From contig JAEOSY010000513.1 of NCBI GenBank assembly GCA_016840125.1, positions 1 through 11,821 on the forward strand: a stretch of DNA of 11,821 nt, written 5' to 3'. Shown here one piece after another: positions 1 through 6,326 of the stretch. The stretch's first letter is position 1; each line of letters opens with the position of its first letter. The notes under the pieces were generated by a model. The model searched no databases. It had not been told where the DNA came from and saw only the letters and a list, made by a program, of their open reading frames with translations. Source of the stretch: Candidatus Helarchaeota archaeon. Its GTDB lineage: Archaea > Asgardarchaeota > Lokiarchaeia > Helarchaeales > HEL-GB-A. Made by a program: the position numbers and the translations under genes.

Positions 1-2
1 CC

Positions 3-284
3 ATTTTAGCATTTTTCAAAAATAACTTCATGAGGGCAAACCGAGTCATCAACAGCATTTCTGAAGTGAGAAAATTTGATCGTAAAACAGAGCAAGAAGT
101 TTTAAAGAATGTTGATGACGTTGGCGTGACTATAGGGTTAATTACAATTAGCCGAAATTTACGGAACATCGCCACTAGCGCCGTTGATGCGTCAGAAGAT
201 CTACAGGTCAAGCATCGCCCAAAAACTACGGTTAAACGAGAAATGGGGTCAGAAAAGCCTGTGGACCCGTTAGAGCTCCTATAA
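3..284 (+). CDS. PhoU-like protein, C-terminal fragment (5' end outside window)
   Basis: The reading frame is open from the window edge, so the ATG at position 30 is probably internal and the gene starts upstream of the window. About 94 residues are visible and appear mainly helical. The stretch VGVTIGLITISRNLRNIATSAVDASED resembles, in pattern, the last helix pair of PhoU-domain proteins, in which a hydrophobic helix is followed by an LxRIAxxAxxIAE-like motif; here that motif reads LRNIATSAVDASED. PhoU proteins regulate phosphate uptake, and archaea also have stand-alone PhoU-like regulators. The last ~25 residues are polar and probably disordered. The gene converges with the next one, with only two bases between the stop codons. 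The family call rests on a short motif; another helical-bundle protein remains possible. Confidence 0.5.
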   Translation: MLAFFKNNFMRANRVINSISEVRKFDRKTEQEVLKNVDDVGVTIGLITISRNLRNIATSAVDASEDLQVKHRPKTTVKREMGSEKPVDPLELL

Positions 285-286
285 AT

Positions 287-745
287 TTAAAACATTTTGA
301 ACTCCGATTTTGATCGTGGATCGTGTAAGACTTCAGTAATTTTTGTCGTTTGTTCTGGACAATTGTATTTAGTAAAGAAGGCAGAGGCGTCATCAGCGAG
401 TATTTTCGCAAGATTTTCCTCCTTTAAACTAAAATACTGAATTATAGCGCTTGAATAGATTTGAAATATTTCATTGCAAGCCGCTTGACCGAATTTTTCG
501 AATAATAATTCTGCACCTTCTTTGGCGGTATCTGAAATCACAGAGTTTGGGACTTTGTATGTTTTAATAGCAGTAGAATATAATTTTCGGGAGGCTTCAA
601 TGATCCCTTTTTGGTCACCAAAGTTCGAGAGAAGTTTATCGATTCCGTCCCGCACAATATCCTTCGCTTTTTCCGATTCGCCATCGCTTTTTCCTTTTAT
701 CTTTCTTAAAAGGCGAACATAAGCGGCTTGCATTGGATTAATCAT
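287..745 (-). CDS. Hypothetical helical protein, 152 aa
   Basis: I do not recognise this protein. It starts at an ATG preceded by GGAG about ten bases upstream on the minus strand, which supports the start. It looks almost wholly alpha-helical and soluble, with no signal peptide or membrane segment. The N-terminal third is rich in Lys, Glu and Asp. The middle (about residues 70-110) is more hydrophobic, with aromatic residues (LLFEKFGQAACNEIFQIYSS), and may form a packed helical core. There are two cysteines (in AACNEIF and KYNCPEQ) but no metal-binding spacing. It lies downstream of the NifX/MinD operon on the same strand with a 103-base gap, so read-through is possible, although a T-tract at 812-818 suggests the operon ends before it. 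Confidence 0.6.
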   Translation of the reverse strand: MINPMQAAYVRLLRKIKGKSDGESEKAKDIVRDGIDKLLSNFGDQKGIIEASRKLYSTAIKTYKVPNSVISDTAKEGAELLFEKFGQAACNEIFQIYSSAIIQYFSLKEENLAKILADDASAFFTKYNCPEQTTKITEVLHDPRSKSEFKMF

Positions 746-811
746 GAATTAGTTACTCCAAGTTCTTTTTAATAAAGTTGTTTGAATCACACATAAAAAT
801 AAATCGATTTT

Positions 812-839
812 AAAAAAAGAAGGGGATGGAGTTTAAACT
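812..839 (-). terminator. Probable T-tract terminator after the NifX/MinD operon
   Basis: On the minus strand, about 30 bases past the stop of the DUF134-NifX gene, there is a run of seven T (812-818), preceded by the 10-bp palindrome AGTTTAAACT (830-839). Archaeal termination commonly needs only a T-rich stretch in the non-template strand, so this is a reasonable end point for the operon. No strong GC stem is present. Confidence 0.35.
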
Positions 840-848
840 AAGTTTCAG

Positions 849-1601
849 TCAATGATCGCAGACATTATCGCCACTTTCAAGACCGCCAGTGCAAAATTTA
901 TTGATCGTTTCATCGATTGATCCAACAACCCCCATAATTGGAGTTATATTATTTTGCTGGAATAATTGTTGCGCGCGAGGTCCCATACCACCACATATGA
1001 CCCAATGCACACCGAATTCTGCGAGCCATCCGGGTAAAAACCCAGGTTCATGCCCGGGAGATTCGACCACTTTTTGATCGATAACTTTATTCTCCTGAAT
1101 TTCAACTATGGTATAGGCCTGGCACCGTCCAAAGTGCTGTGCGACACCATTGCCTTCTGTTGCTATTCCTATTTTCACATTTTCAGCCTCCTTTTTATTT
1201 ATATAAGTGATGAGGGCTTTAAGGTCATCATCACCACTCTTCAAAGCATCGAAAGGTATTCGGATTTCATGCTTCTCAAAAATTGCATCAATTAATTTTT
1301 TACGCCCAGCCTGAAGCAGGCGCCAAATGGAACCACGGGAGATACCCATTAGATCACCTGCCGCGTCCTGAGTTAAATTTTCACTATCTACTAATCTCAT
1401 AGCTTCGAGTTCATCTAAATAAATATAAGTTGGTTCAGTTTTCAATCCATTAGAATCGATAGTTTGCTCGGAAATGCGCGTATTTGATTCGACGGGAAGA
1501 TATCCCGTAGTTTTAGGGATTTTTAATAGATTTCGATTATAAGAGGGTCGTCCTCGCCCCTGCCTTTTTTCACCTCTGCACCAGCGATATCTACGGGGCA
1601 T
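849..1601 (-). CDS. DUF134 HTH protein fused to a NifX/NafY-type (Fe-Mo cofactor binding) domain
   Basis: This 250-residue protein has two domains. The N-terminal part (about 1-115) matches the archaeal/bacterial DUF134 family: a basic start MPRRYRWCRG, then YLDELEAMRL and a helix-turn-helix TQDAAGDLMGISRGSIWRLL (about 77-96), suggesting DNA binding. The C-terminal part (about 142-240) is a NifX/NifB-C/NafY-like fold with the signature HFGRC (156-160), a central beta-strand ending CGGMGPRA (203-210), and cysteines at 203 and 237. Such domains bind or carry iron-sulfur or FeMo-type metalloclusters. An HTH joined to a cluster-binding domain suggests a metal- or cluster-sensing regulator, which is inference. 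The ATG has AGAGGAAA upstream. It is the last gene of the operon, 12 bases after the second MinD-type ATPase. The presence of NifX does not imply nitrogen fixation. Confidence 0.85.
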   Translation of the reverse strand: MPRRYRWCRGEKRQGRGRPSYNRNLLKIPKTTGYLPVESNTRISEQTIDSNGLKTEPTYIYLDELEAMRLVDSENLTQDAAGDLMGISRGSIWRLLQAGRKKLIDAIFEKHEIRIPFDALKSGDDDLKALITYINKKEAENVKIGIATEGNGVAQHFGRCQAYTIVEIQENKVIDQKVVESPGHEPGFLPGWLAEFGVHWVICGGMGPRAQQLFQQNNITPIMGVVGSIDETINKFCTGGLESGDNVCDH

Positions 1602-1613
1602 TATTTTTCCTCT

Positions 1614-2519
1614 TTAATTCTTTTTCAATCCTAGTTGGAATTTTAAATTATCATAGATTATTGAAATGGCTTGAGATGCTGGAGAATCTGGAGCATACTC
1701 GATAATGGGAGAGATATGTAACAAGGATTCGGGTATTTTATTATCCAATGGAATCTTTCCTAAGAGCTTAACATTATTTTGAAGTGCAAAGGTTTCCACC
1801 TCTTGGACAAGTGGAAGATTGAGATCGTATTTATTAATAACCATTCCGACGTCAGCTGTAAAATTCCATGCTAAAGTGAGAACGCGCTTTAAATCATGGA
1901 TTGCCGCAGGAAAAGGTTCCGTAATGATTAAAATAAAGTCCGAATCAGAAAGACTAGCAATGACCGGGCATCCAATTCCTGGCGGACCATCATTTAAAAT
2001 TACATCACCTGCCTCTTGTTCTGCGTTTTTTAAAGCCATCATTTTTGCTTCGGCTACAATTTTCCCACTATTACCGCGCCCAATTTCTAATTCACCTGAT
2101 ATGATAGGAAAGCCGTATTTTGATTTGGATTTGATGAGATTTCCAGTTTTTACGGGTATTAATTTGACGCATTCAGCAGGACACACTAGAGTGCACACAC
2201 CACAACCTTCACATTCGAATTCATTAATGATTGGCTTATTTTCATCTCGATCCCATTTAATCGCATCGAATTTGCAGTGATTTAGACATTCCTGACAGCC
2301 AGTACATAGTTCTTTATCAACAATAGCAATATTGGCTGAATATACCTCACTCCGTTCCAATTCTTGATTTTTAAGAGTGAGAGCTAAATTCGGAGCATCA
2401 ACATCGCAATCCGTGAGGACTAAATTGTATTGGTCACGATGAAATAACATCGCCAAACAAGCAGTCAGCGTCGTTTTCCCGACTCCGCCTTTTCCGCTAA
2501 CAATAGTAACCTTTTTCAT
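1614..2519 (-). CDS. MinD-superfamily P-loop ATPase with inserted 2[4Fe-4S] ferredoxin domain (second copy)
   Basis: This 301-residue protein belongs to the MinD/NBP35-like deviant Walker ATPases. The deviant P-loop SGKGGVGKTT is at 8-17, the A' motif DCDVDAPN at 37-44, and a Walker B-like segment VILNDGPPG at about 173-181. Between A' and B there is a dicluster ferredoxin insert with Cys72, 75, 78, 82 and Cys103, 106, 109, 113 (CxxCxxCxxxC twice, followed by Pro at 114). The family is known from anaerobic archaea and bacteria, often as tandem pairs beside NifX-like proteins. The exact role is unproven; ATP-dependent Fe-S cluster or electron handling is the usual suggestion. Its ATG overlaps the stop of the upstream copy by four bases (ATGA), implying translational coupling and perhaps a heterodimer. 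Confidence 0.9.
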   Translation of the reverse strand: MKKVTIVSGKGGVGKTTLTACLAMLFHRDQYNLVLTDCDVDAPNLALTLKNQELERSEVYSANIAIVDKELCTGCQECLNHCKFDAIKWDRDENKPIINEFECEGCGVCTLVCPAECVKLIPVKTGNLIKSKSKYGFPIISGELEIGRGNSGKIVAEAKMMALKNAEQEAGDVILNDGPPGIGCPVIASLSDSDFILIITEPFPAAIHDLKRVLTLAWNFTADVGMVINKYDLNLPLVQEVETFALQNNVKLLGKIPLDNKIPESLLHISPIIEYAPDSPASQAISIIYDNLKFQLGLKKN

Positions 2520-3421
2520 GAAATAGCCCCCTTTAATTTATTGTAGATGTTTTTGAACTGCGAATTTATTTCAGCATCAGGGAATTTTTCCATTACAGGG
2601 ATACCCTCTGCATAACTCAATTGAACTTCTCGACTCATCGGAATTTCTCCTATCACGGAAGTCTGATATTTTTCAGAAATCTCATCAAGCGATACGCGTT
2701 CAGACGTTAAATCTGATCGATTCATTACAATAGTCGATTTTGGATTTGACGAGAGGTATGTTATTAGTTTAAGTATTCGTTTCAAGTCATGTGTTCCGAA
2801 GGGTGTGGGTTCAGTGACTGAGATAATTATGTCAGCCCCATCTAATGCATGGATTATGTCGCAGTGAGCTCCGGGAGCAGTATCTATCATTAGAACATCG
2901 TAGTTAGTTTTAAGTAGTTGTTCATTTGCATATTCCCTGACTGCACGGACAACCTCAGCAGATTTAGGCTCGCCGATTTCGAGCTCTCCCACAATTAAGT
3001 CAATACCATACCTTGACCCTCTAAGTATTTTTCCAATTACTTTCAAATCAGGTTCAATGGCTTTTTGTTTACATATAATTCTACATGCTTCACAACCAGT
3101 ACATAATTCGGGAAAAAGTAGTGGTTGTTTTTCGGGAATATTTAAAAGGGCATGAGGCATGCAAACCTTTTGACAATCACCACAACCGATACATTTGTCA
3201 TTAAATTTGGGAAGGAATGACTTCACTTCTTTAACTTCTTTTAGCTTAACACTCATTAGAATTGCGGCATTTGGAGCATCAACGTCACAATCAAGAAATA
3301 AAACCTTCATATTATTTTTGCTAAAAATATATGCTAGATTGATTGCAACTGTGGTTTTCCCGGTTCCGCCTTTTCCACCTGTTACAGCTATTATAGGGGG
3401 TTGCTTTCTGGGACTTGTCAT
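2516..3421 (-). CDS. MinD-superfamily P-loop ATPase with inserted 2[4Fe-4S] ferredoxin domain (first copy)
   Basis: This is a paralogue of the next gene and has the same length, 301 residues. The deviant Walker A GGKGGTGKTT is at 15-24, the A' motif DCDVDAPN at 44-51, and Walker B DVLMIDTAPG at 175-184. The ferredoxin insert carries Cys77, 80, 83, 87 and Cys107, 110, 113, 117, a complete set for two [4Fe-4S] clusters. The segment SVTEPTPFGTHDLKRIL (about 201-217) is the family's conserved C-terminal motif; the partner has TEPFPAAIHDLKRVL at the same place. The two copies differ enough to suggest distinct roles in a heteromeric complex rather than recent duplication. The gene follows the NifX-like gene by 43 bases and overlaps the next by four bases. 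Confidence 0.9.
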   Translation of the reverse strand: MTSPRKQPPIIAVTGGKGGTGKTTVAINLAYIFSKNNMKVLFLDCDVDAPNAAILMSVKLKEVKEVKSFLPKFNDKCIGCGDCQKVCMPHALLNIPEKQPLLFPELCTGCEACRIICKQKAIEPDLKVIGKILRGSRYGIDLIVGELEIGEPKSAEVVRAVREYANEQLLKTNYDVLMIDTAPGAHCDIIHALDGADIIISVTEPTPFGTHDLKRILKLITYLSSNPKSTIVMNRSDLTSERVSLDEISEKYQTSVIGEIPMSREVQLSYAEGIPVMEKFPDAEINSQFKNIYNKLKGAIS

Positions 3422-3464
3422 GTTTAATCAGCTTAACTAAAAATTGGATTGGGATTAATTTAGA

Positions 3465-3959
3465 TTACCAGCGACCTCTACCGCCGCCACCGCCGCCCAT
3501 TCCGCGTCCGCCGCCACCACCACCGCCGCGGCCCATGCCACGACCTCCGCCACGTCCGCCACCACCACCACGACCCATGCCAAAGTGTGAAGGAACGGTT
3601 GCAGCTGTAACTTGGTTCAAGTTTCCTTTTATATATTCATTAACCACGGATTCTACAGTTCCAGAAGGACTAAGGTATACAGCTAAACCTAAACCTTGAA
3701 GTGCACTACTTGCATTGGGACCGACATTTCCTGTGATCACGACCTGTGCACCCGAGTTTCCGACAAGTTGGGCAGCTTGAATACCTGCACCGCCACCTGC
3801 CATCATTGCAGGATTTTCAAGAGCTCGTACATCTATAATTTTATTGTTTTCAACTCTTACAATTGTAAAAGCGCGGCATCGCCCAAACCTTGGATCGAGT
3901 GTGGCACTTAATCCATCTAAAGTTTGGGAACTTACGGCAATTGTTTCATTTTTTGACAT
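3465..3959 (-). CDS. NifX/NafY-type domain protein with Gly/Arg-rich tail
   Basis: The protein has 164 residues. Residues 1-115 form a single NifX-like domain with the signature RFGRC (24-28) and VVITGNVGPNASSAL (73-87), equivalent to the CGGMGPRA strand-turn of the fusion protein at the other end of the operon. It lacks the DUF134 part. From residue ~127 to the end there is a low-complexity tail of Gly, Arg and Met (units such as GMGRGGGGG), ending RGRW. Similar glycine-rich tails occur in NifX-like proteins of other anaerobes; they may be flexible linkers or nucleic-acid or metal contact segments, which is unproven. The gene starts 11 bases after the stop of the upstream zinc-ribbon gene. 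The tail's DNA is far more GC-rich than its surroundings. Confidence 0.85.
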   Translation of the reverse strand: MSKNETIAVSSQTLDGLSATLDPRFGRCRAFTIVRVENNKIIDVRALENPAMMAGGGAGIQAAQLVGNSGAQVVITGNVGPNASSALQGLGLAVYLSPSGTVESVVNEYIKGNLNQVTAATVPSHFGMGRGGGGGRGGGRGMGRGGGGGGGRGMGGGGGGRGRW

Positions 3960-3970
3960 TTTCTTTCATC

Positions 3971-4543
3971 TCATCTAAATTTTCCTTTTTTTTTCTTTAA
4001 TATCTTTATTTGACCTTTTAAATCTCTGATTTTCTCTTTCAGAAATTCGACTTGTTCTTTTTTTGTCATATAAGGCGAGTGAGTGAGCTCGTTTCCACAT
4101 TCCGTACAAAAGTATGCATCGTCTCCAACTTGTGAACCACAGCGACTACAAATTCGAGAGGCTATAACTTGTGGAGGAAACAATTCTTTAGGTGTTTTTT
4201 TAGTGGATTTAGGTTTAGGAATTGGATTGATTTGCACCGGTTGGTTTATTGGATTATATTGGACTATATTGGAGAATTTTTCTTTAGGTTTAGGAATTGA
4301 ATTGATTCGTACCGGTTGGTTTATTTGATTATATTGGAGAATTTTTCCATTTGAAGTTTTATAGTAAGCATTAGGTCCATAACCACATCTACACCGTCCA
4401 ATATAAGTGATGTTGTTGTTCCCTGTTGGTCTGTTGTTATTTCTGAAATTATAAGGGGGGAACGTGTTTCGCGGTGAATTTCTTTGATTAACACTAGCTT
4501 TTGCAGGAAATCTTGCCCACCGACGTCCTCTATTATGTCTCAT
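3971..4543 (-). CDS. Zinc-ribbon protein with C-terminal coiled coil (DUF5320-like), first gene of the operon
   Basis: This 190-residue protein begins with a basic, Asn/Arg-rich, probably disordered segment (1-48). Next comes CRCG (51-54) and then an internal duplication: YNQINQPVRINSIPKPK (71-87) and YNPINQPVQINPIPKPK (96-112). A zinc ribbon has Cys132, 135, 146, 149 (CSRCG...CTECG). The end (about 158-188) is a Lys/Glu heptad helix, KEQVEFLKEKIRDLKGQIKIL, likely a short coiled coil. The overall plan, a basic Gly/Asn/Arg-rich start with a C-terminal coiled coil next to NifX and MinD genes, resembles DUF5320 proteins, but the zinc ribbon is extra, so the family call is tentative. The ATG is preceded by AGGTAA, and a TATA/BRE element lies about 50 bases upstream. 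Confidence 0.7.
   Translation of the reverse strand: MRHNRGRRWARFPAKASVNQRNSPRNTFPPYNFRNNNRPTGNNNITYIGRCRCGYGPNAYYKTSNGKILQYNQINQPVRINSIPKPKEKFSNIVQYNPINQPVQINPIPKPKSTKKTPKELFPPQVIASRICSRCGSQVGDDAYFCTECGNELTHSPYMTKKEQVEFLKEKIRDLKGQIKILKKKKGKFR
4208..4338. repeat. In-frame direct repeat, two 56-bp units 75 bp apart
   Basis: Units at 4208-4263 and 4283-4338 are identical except for four positions. The 75-base offset is exactly 25 codons, so the repeat encodes the duplicated IPKPK/NQPV peptide in the zinc-ribbon protein. The high DNA identity, including at silent positions, suggests a recent tandem duplication. Confidence 0.85.
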
Positions 4544-4588
4544 ATAAATTACCTATTTTTTTATTCTAATTATGGGTACATGCACAAA

Positions 4589-4606
4589 TTATTTAAAATT
4601 TTCGTT
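4589..4606 (-). promoter_or_regulatory. BRE/TATA promoter of the zinc-ribbon/NifX/MinD operon
   Basis: On the minus strand this reads ACGAAAATTTTAAATAAT: a purine-rich BRE-like CGAAAA followed by a TATA box TTTTAAATAA. Transcription about 25 bases downstream would begin near 4565, leaving a ~20-base leader that includes the AGGTAA ribosome-binding site before the ATG at 4543. Spacing and composition fit archaeal promoters. Confidence 0.5.
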
Positions 4607-4610
4607 TGGT

Positions 4611-4627
4611 AGTTACAGATTGTAACT
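4611..4627. promoter_or_regulatory. Perfect 7-3-7 palindrome, candidate operator
   Basis: AGTTACA-GAT-TGTAACT is a perfect inverted repeat with a three-base spacer, lying directly upstream of the BRE/TATA of the minus-strand operon. A site just upstream of BRE is typical for an archaeal activator, or for a repressor that reaches the BRE. The DUF134-NifX protein of the same operon carries an HTH and could bind here, which is inference. Confidence 0.45.
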
Positions 4628-4721
4628 TTCAAGCTGGCTTTACTTAGATTACATTGGTAGCTGAATAGTTGGAGATACATTTTTGTAATTTTTTTTTCAA
4701 AAACAAGAAGGTTTTTTCGAA

Positions 4722-4737
4722 AGTCAACTCATTGACT
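4722..4737. repeat. Inverted repeat 6-4-6
   Basis: AGTCAA-CTCA-TTGACT is a perfect inverted repeat in the non-coding stretch. It could be a small protein-binding site or a weak hairpin. It is too short and AT-rich to be a strong terminator. Confidence 0.4.
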
Positions 4738-4845
4738 CACGGATACGGTATTTCACTTATAACGTTGTATTATAAAATAGATAAGGGAAGCGGATTATTC
4801 GCTTAATAGATTCCCGATTCATATGCGACACACTAAAATTATTGT

Positions 4846-4860
4846 TTAAAAAATTATTCT
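4846..4860 (-). terminator. T-rich end of the minus-strand paralogue
   Basis: Immediately after the stop codon at 4863 the minus strand has AATAATTTTTTAAAC, with six T in a row (4848-4853). This fits archaeal T-tract termination; no GC stem is needed or seen. Confidence 0.35.
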
Positions 4861-4862
4861 TA

Positions 4863-6188
4863 TTATTCTAATTTCATCTTCTTATATGGTTTTTCACCAG
4901 GTTCCCATTGTGCTGCCCCACAATGGGGACAATGATCAGGATCGCTACGGGAGGTCAGCTTTTGTTCATATTCCTTACCGCATTTTTTACAGGTATGCAT
5001 ATTTTTCACACTGCCAGGGTTAGTGAATTTGGTATTTAAACCCCAATTTGTTGAAAGAATTCTAGAGCTATCAATTGGTGCATCCAGAGGCGTTTCATGG
5101 GTGATATCAAGAAATACACCTTTGATCATCTCCTCCATAGTGAGACCCAAAGTCTCAGCCGAAATACGAGTGCCTTCGGGATAAATGAAATCGAATGCTT
5201 CCTTTTCATAGGTATCTTTCTTTTTGAAATTCGGGAGTTTACAGCCTAAGGTCATAGCAGGTGTGGGAATACCATCTTCAACGAATTGCTTATGAGTCCA
5301 AAGATTAACGGTCTCAGGGAAATCCTTCCGTAATAGTTCCAAGCTTTCGGGTTCGATAGGTTGTATGACCATGTGGTGTTCACAACTTAACCCACAGAGG
5401 CGCTGAATCCACCCATTGCGCCCCATCAGCACGAGGGTGTGAACTAAGGGGGGCCAAGGGGTGTAGCAATGGTAATAGTCAGGGAACCCCAAATTCTTCG
5501 CATTAATACCGTCATGGATGAAAGCCATCGCTTCAAAATTAGATGCCTCGCCTATAGCGTTAAGCATACTGGAAGACCATAGTACACAAGTCTGATATGT
5601 TGAAAGGGACCATTGCGGAGCTCGTTCATTTCTGATATCCTTCAATACACTGATTAGGCTAGAGCCAAGCTTGGTCATACTCTTAATCTTTTTAGGGGCA
5701 TCACGAATTTTGAAGCCCAATTTAAGATGACGGCGATCCATTAAATCGTCACCGGGACCGGCCACCCACCAGTCAATTGGAATCCCATCTTCTAAGTGGG
5801 CATTTAGCAAAATCTTGACCTCTGAGGTTATATCATCGATCACGATAAAAGTCGTATCTATACTATCACCATACAGGAGTTTCATTGTGCCCTGCTGGAG
5901 ATCGCTCCGGATAGCTCCCACCGGTGGAAACAACATGTAACTGAAGGTTTTATCAGGATCTTTCAATTTTCCCTCCATGGTTTTTTTTGCCACCATAATA
6001 GATTCGTCGAGACGACGTTTGAAAGTGGGATAAAGGATGTCTCCTAATTTATCATTGGCATCTTCATAGGCTGATAAACCCATATTCTTAAACATTGTCC
6101 AAGTACGTTGCCCGAGCGGAAAATAAGGTTTTGTGCGTACTGTATCGGGAATATCTCCGTAATGATATTCACTCTTATTCTCATTCAT
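4863..6188 (-). CDS. Unrecognised protein with C-terminal zinc ribbon (paralogue A of a divergent pair)
   Basis: I do not recognise this 441-residue soluble protein. It is clearly homologous to the divergent gene at 6327-7544. Shared blocks, in order: RLDESI (59-64), FPPVGAIRSDLQ (87-98), KLLYGDSID (103-111), DRRHLKLG (151-158), RDAPKKIK (162-169), DIRNERAPQW (184-193), DGINAKN (226-232), and near the end GLTMEEMIKGVFLDITHETP (348-367). Invariant Arg, His, Asp and Trp in these blocks suggest a ligand- or active-site pocket. The C-terminus adds a zinc ribbon, Cys400, 403, 420, 423 (CKKCG...CPHCG), which the partner lacks. No membrane segment is seen. The start ATG has GAAGGG about seven bases upstream. 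It lies next to an alkyl-CoM reductase locus but is not in its operon, so a link to alkane metabolism is inference. Confidence 0.8.
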   Translation of the reverse strand: MNENKSEYHYGDIPDTVRTKPYFPLGQRTWTMFKNMGLSAYEDANDKLGDILYPTFKRRLDESIMVAKKTMEGKLKDPDKTFSYMLFPPVGAIRSDLQQGTMKLLYGDSIDTTFIVIDDITSEVKILLNAHLEDGIPIDWWVAGPGDDLMDRRHLKLGFKIRDAPKKIKSMTKLGSSLISVLKDIRNERAPQWSLSTYQTCVLWSSSMLNAIGEASNFEAMAFIHDGINAKNLGFPDYYHCYTPWPPLVHTLVLMGRNGWIQRLCGLSCEHHMVIQPIEPESLELLRKDFPETVNLWTHKQFVEDGIPTPAMTLGCKLPNFKKKDTYEKEAFDFIYPEGTRISAETLGLTMEEMIKGVFLDITHETPLDAPIDSSRILSTNWGLNTKFTNPGSVKNMHTCKKCGKEYEQKLTSRSDPDHCPHCGAAQWEPGEKPYKKMKLE

Positions 6189-6194
6189 GCTTAT

Positions 6195-6200
6195 GCCCTT
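6195..6200 (-). promoter_or_regulatory. Ribosome binding site of paralogue A
   Basis: The minus strand reads AAGGGC at 6195-6200, about seven bases before the ATG at 6188. It supports this start over later ATGs. Confidence 0.4.
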
Positions 6201-6237
6201 CTAAACCTCTTGTAATTTATACTAATATTCAGCTCAA

Positions 6238-6250
6238 TCTTTATATTTGT
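6238..6250 (-). promoter_or_regulatory. TATA-like element for paralogue A
   Basis: The minus strand reads ACAAATATAAAGA. A start ~25 bases downstream (near 6217) would leave a leader of about 28 bases that includes the AAGGGC site. A second TATA-like string (AGTATAAAT, 6215-6223) is too close to the ATG to keep the ribosome-binding site. Confidence 0.35.
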
Positions 6251-6266
6251 GTCTGAAAACAAAAAA

Positions 6267-6276
6267 CATAAATAAT
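6267..6276 (+). promoter_or_regulatory. TATA-like element for paralogue B
   Basis: CATAAATAAT is preceded by a purine-rich AAAACAAAAAA stretch that could serve as BRE. A start near 6297 would give a leader of about 30 bases with the GAAGGTGA ribosome-binding site. The adjoining 18-bp palindrome overlaps the region between this TATA box and the expected start. Confidence 0.35.
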
Positions 6277-6289
6277 CAAATTTGATTAT
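6272..6289. promoter_or_regulatory. Perfect 18-bp palindrome, candidate operator shared by the divergent paralogues
   Basis: ATAATCAAATTTGATTAT is a perfect uninterrupted palindrome in the 138-base divergent intergenic region. It overlaps the 3' edge of the plus-strand TATA-like element and lies before its predicted start, and it lies upstream of the minus-strand promoter. That layout fits a dimeric regulator that represses the plus gene and may affect both. Confidence 0.55.
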
Positions 6290-6326
6290 CAAGTATGCTA
6301 ATGAATTGTCTTGAAGGTGACGATTA

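Larger units (their letters stand above)
4544..4862. other. 319-base non-coding stretch between the MinD/NifX operon and the unknown paralogue
   Basis: No convincing gene lies here. From the right it holds the T-rich 3' end of the minus-strand paralogue (A-run 4848-4853 on +) and a weak hairpin AAGCG/CGCTT (4788-4804). A plus-strand TATA-like string lies at about 4768-4780, also readable as a TATA on the minus strand. There is an inverted repeat AGTCAA-CTCA-TTGACT (4722-4737), a T9 run near 4690-4698, the palindrome at 4611-4627, and the BRE/TATA of the operon at 4589-4606. I see no tRNA or known riboswitch. Confidence 0.6.

Noticed and set aside
3415..3699. Proline-rich protein on the plus strand
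   Set aside because: It is the antisense image of the Gly/Arg codon repeats of the NifX-like protein and has no independent start signal.
849..3959. Nitrogen-fixation cluster
   Set aside because: NifX-like domains and NifH-like folds are present, but no nifH, nifD, nifK, nifE, nifN or full nifB. The ATPases are of the ferredoxin-inserted MinD type.
4208..4338. CRISPR-like repeats
   Set aside because: Only two units, spaced exactly 25 codons apart and in frame within a coding gene.
4544..4862. tRNA or riboswitch in the intergenic stretch
   Set aside because: No cloverleaf pattern, TPsiC-like motif or known aptamer core could be found by eye.
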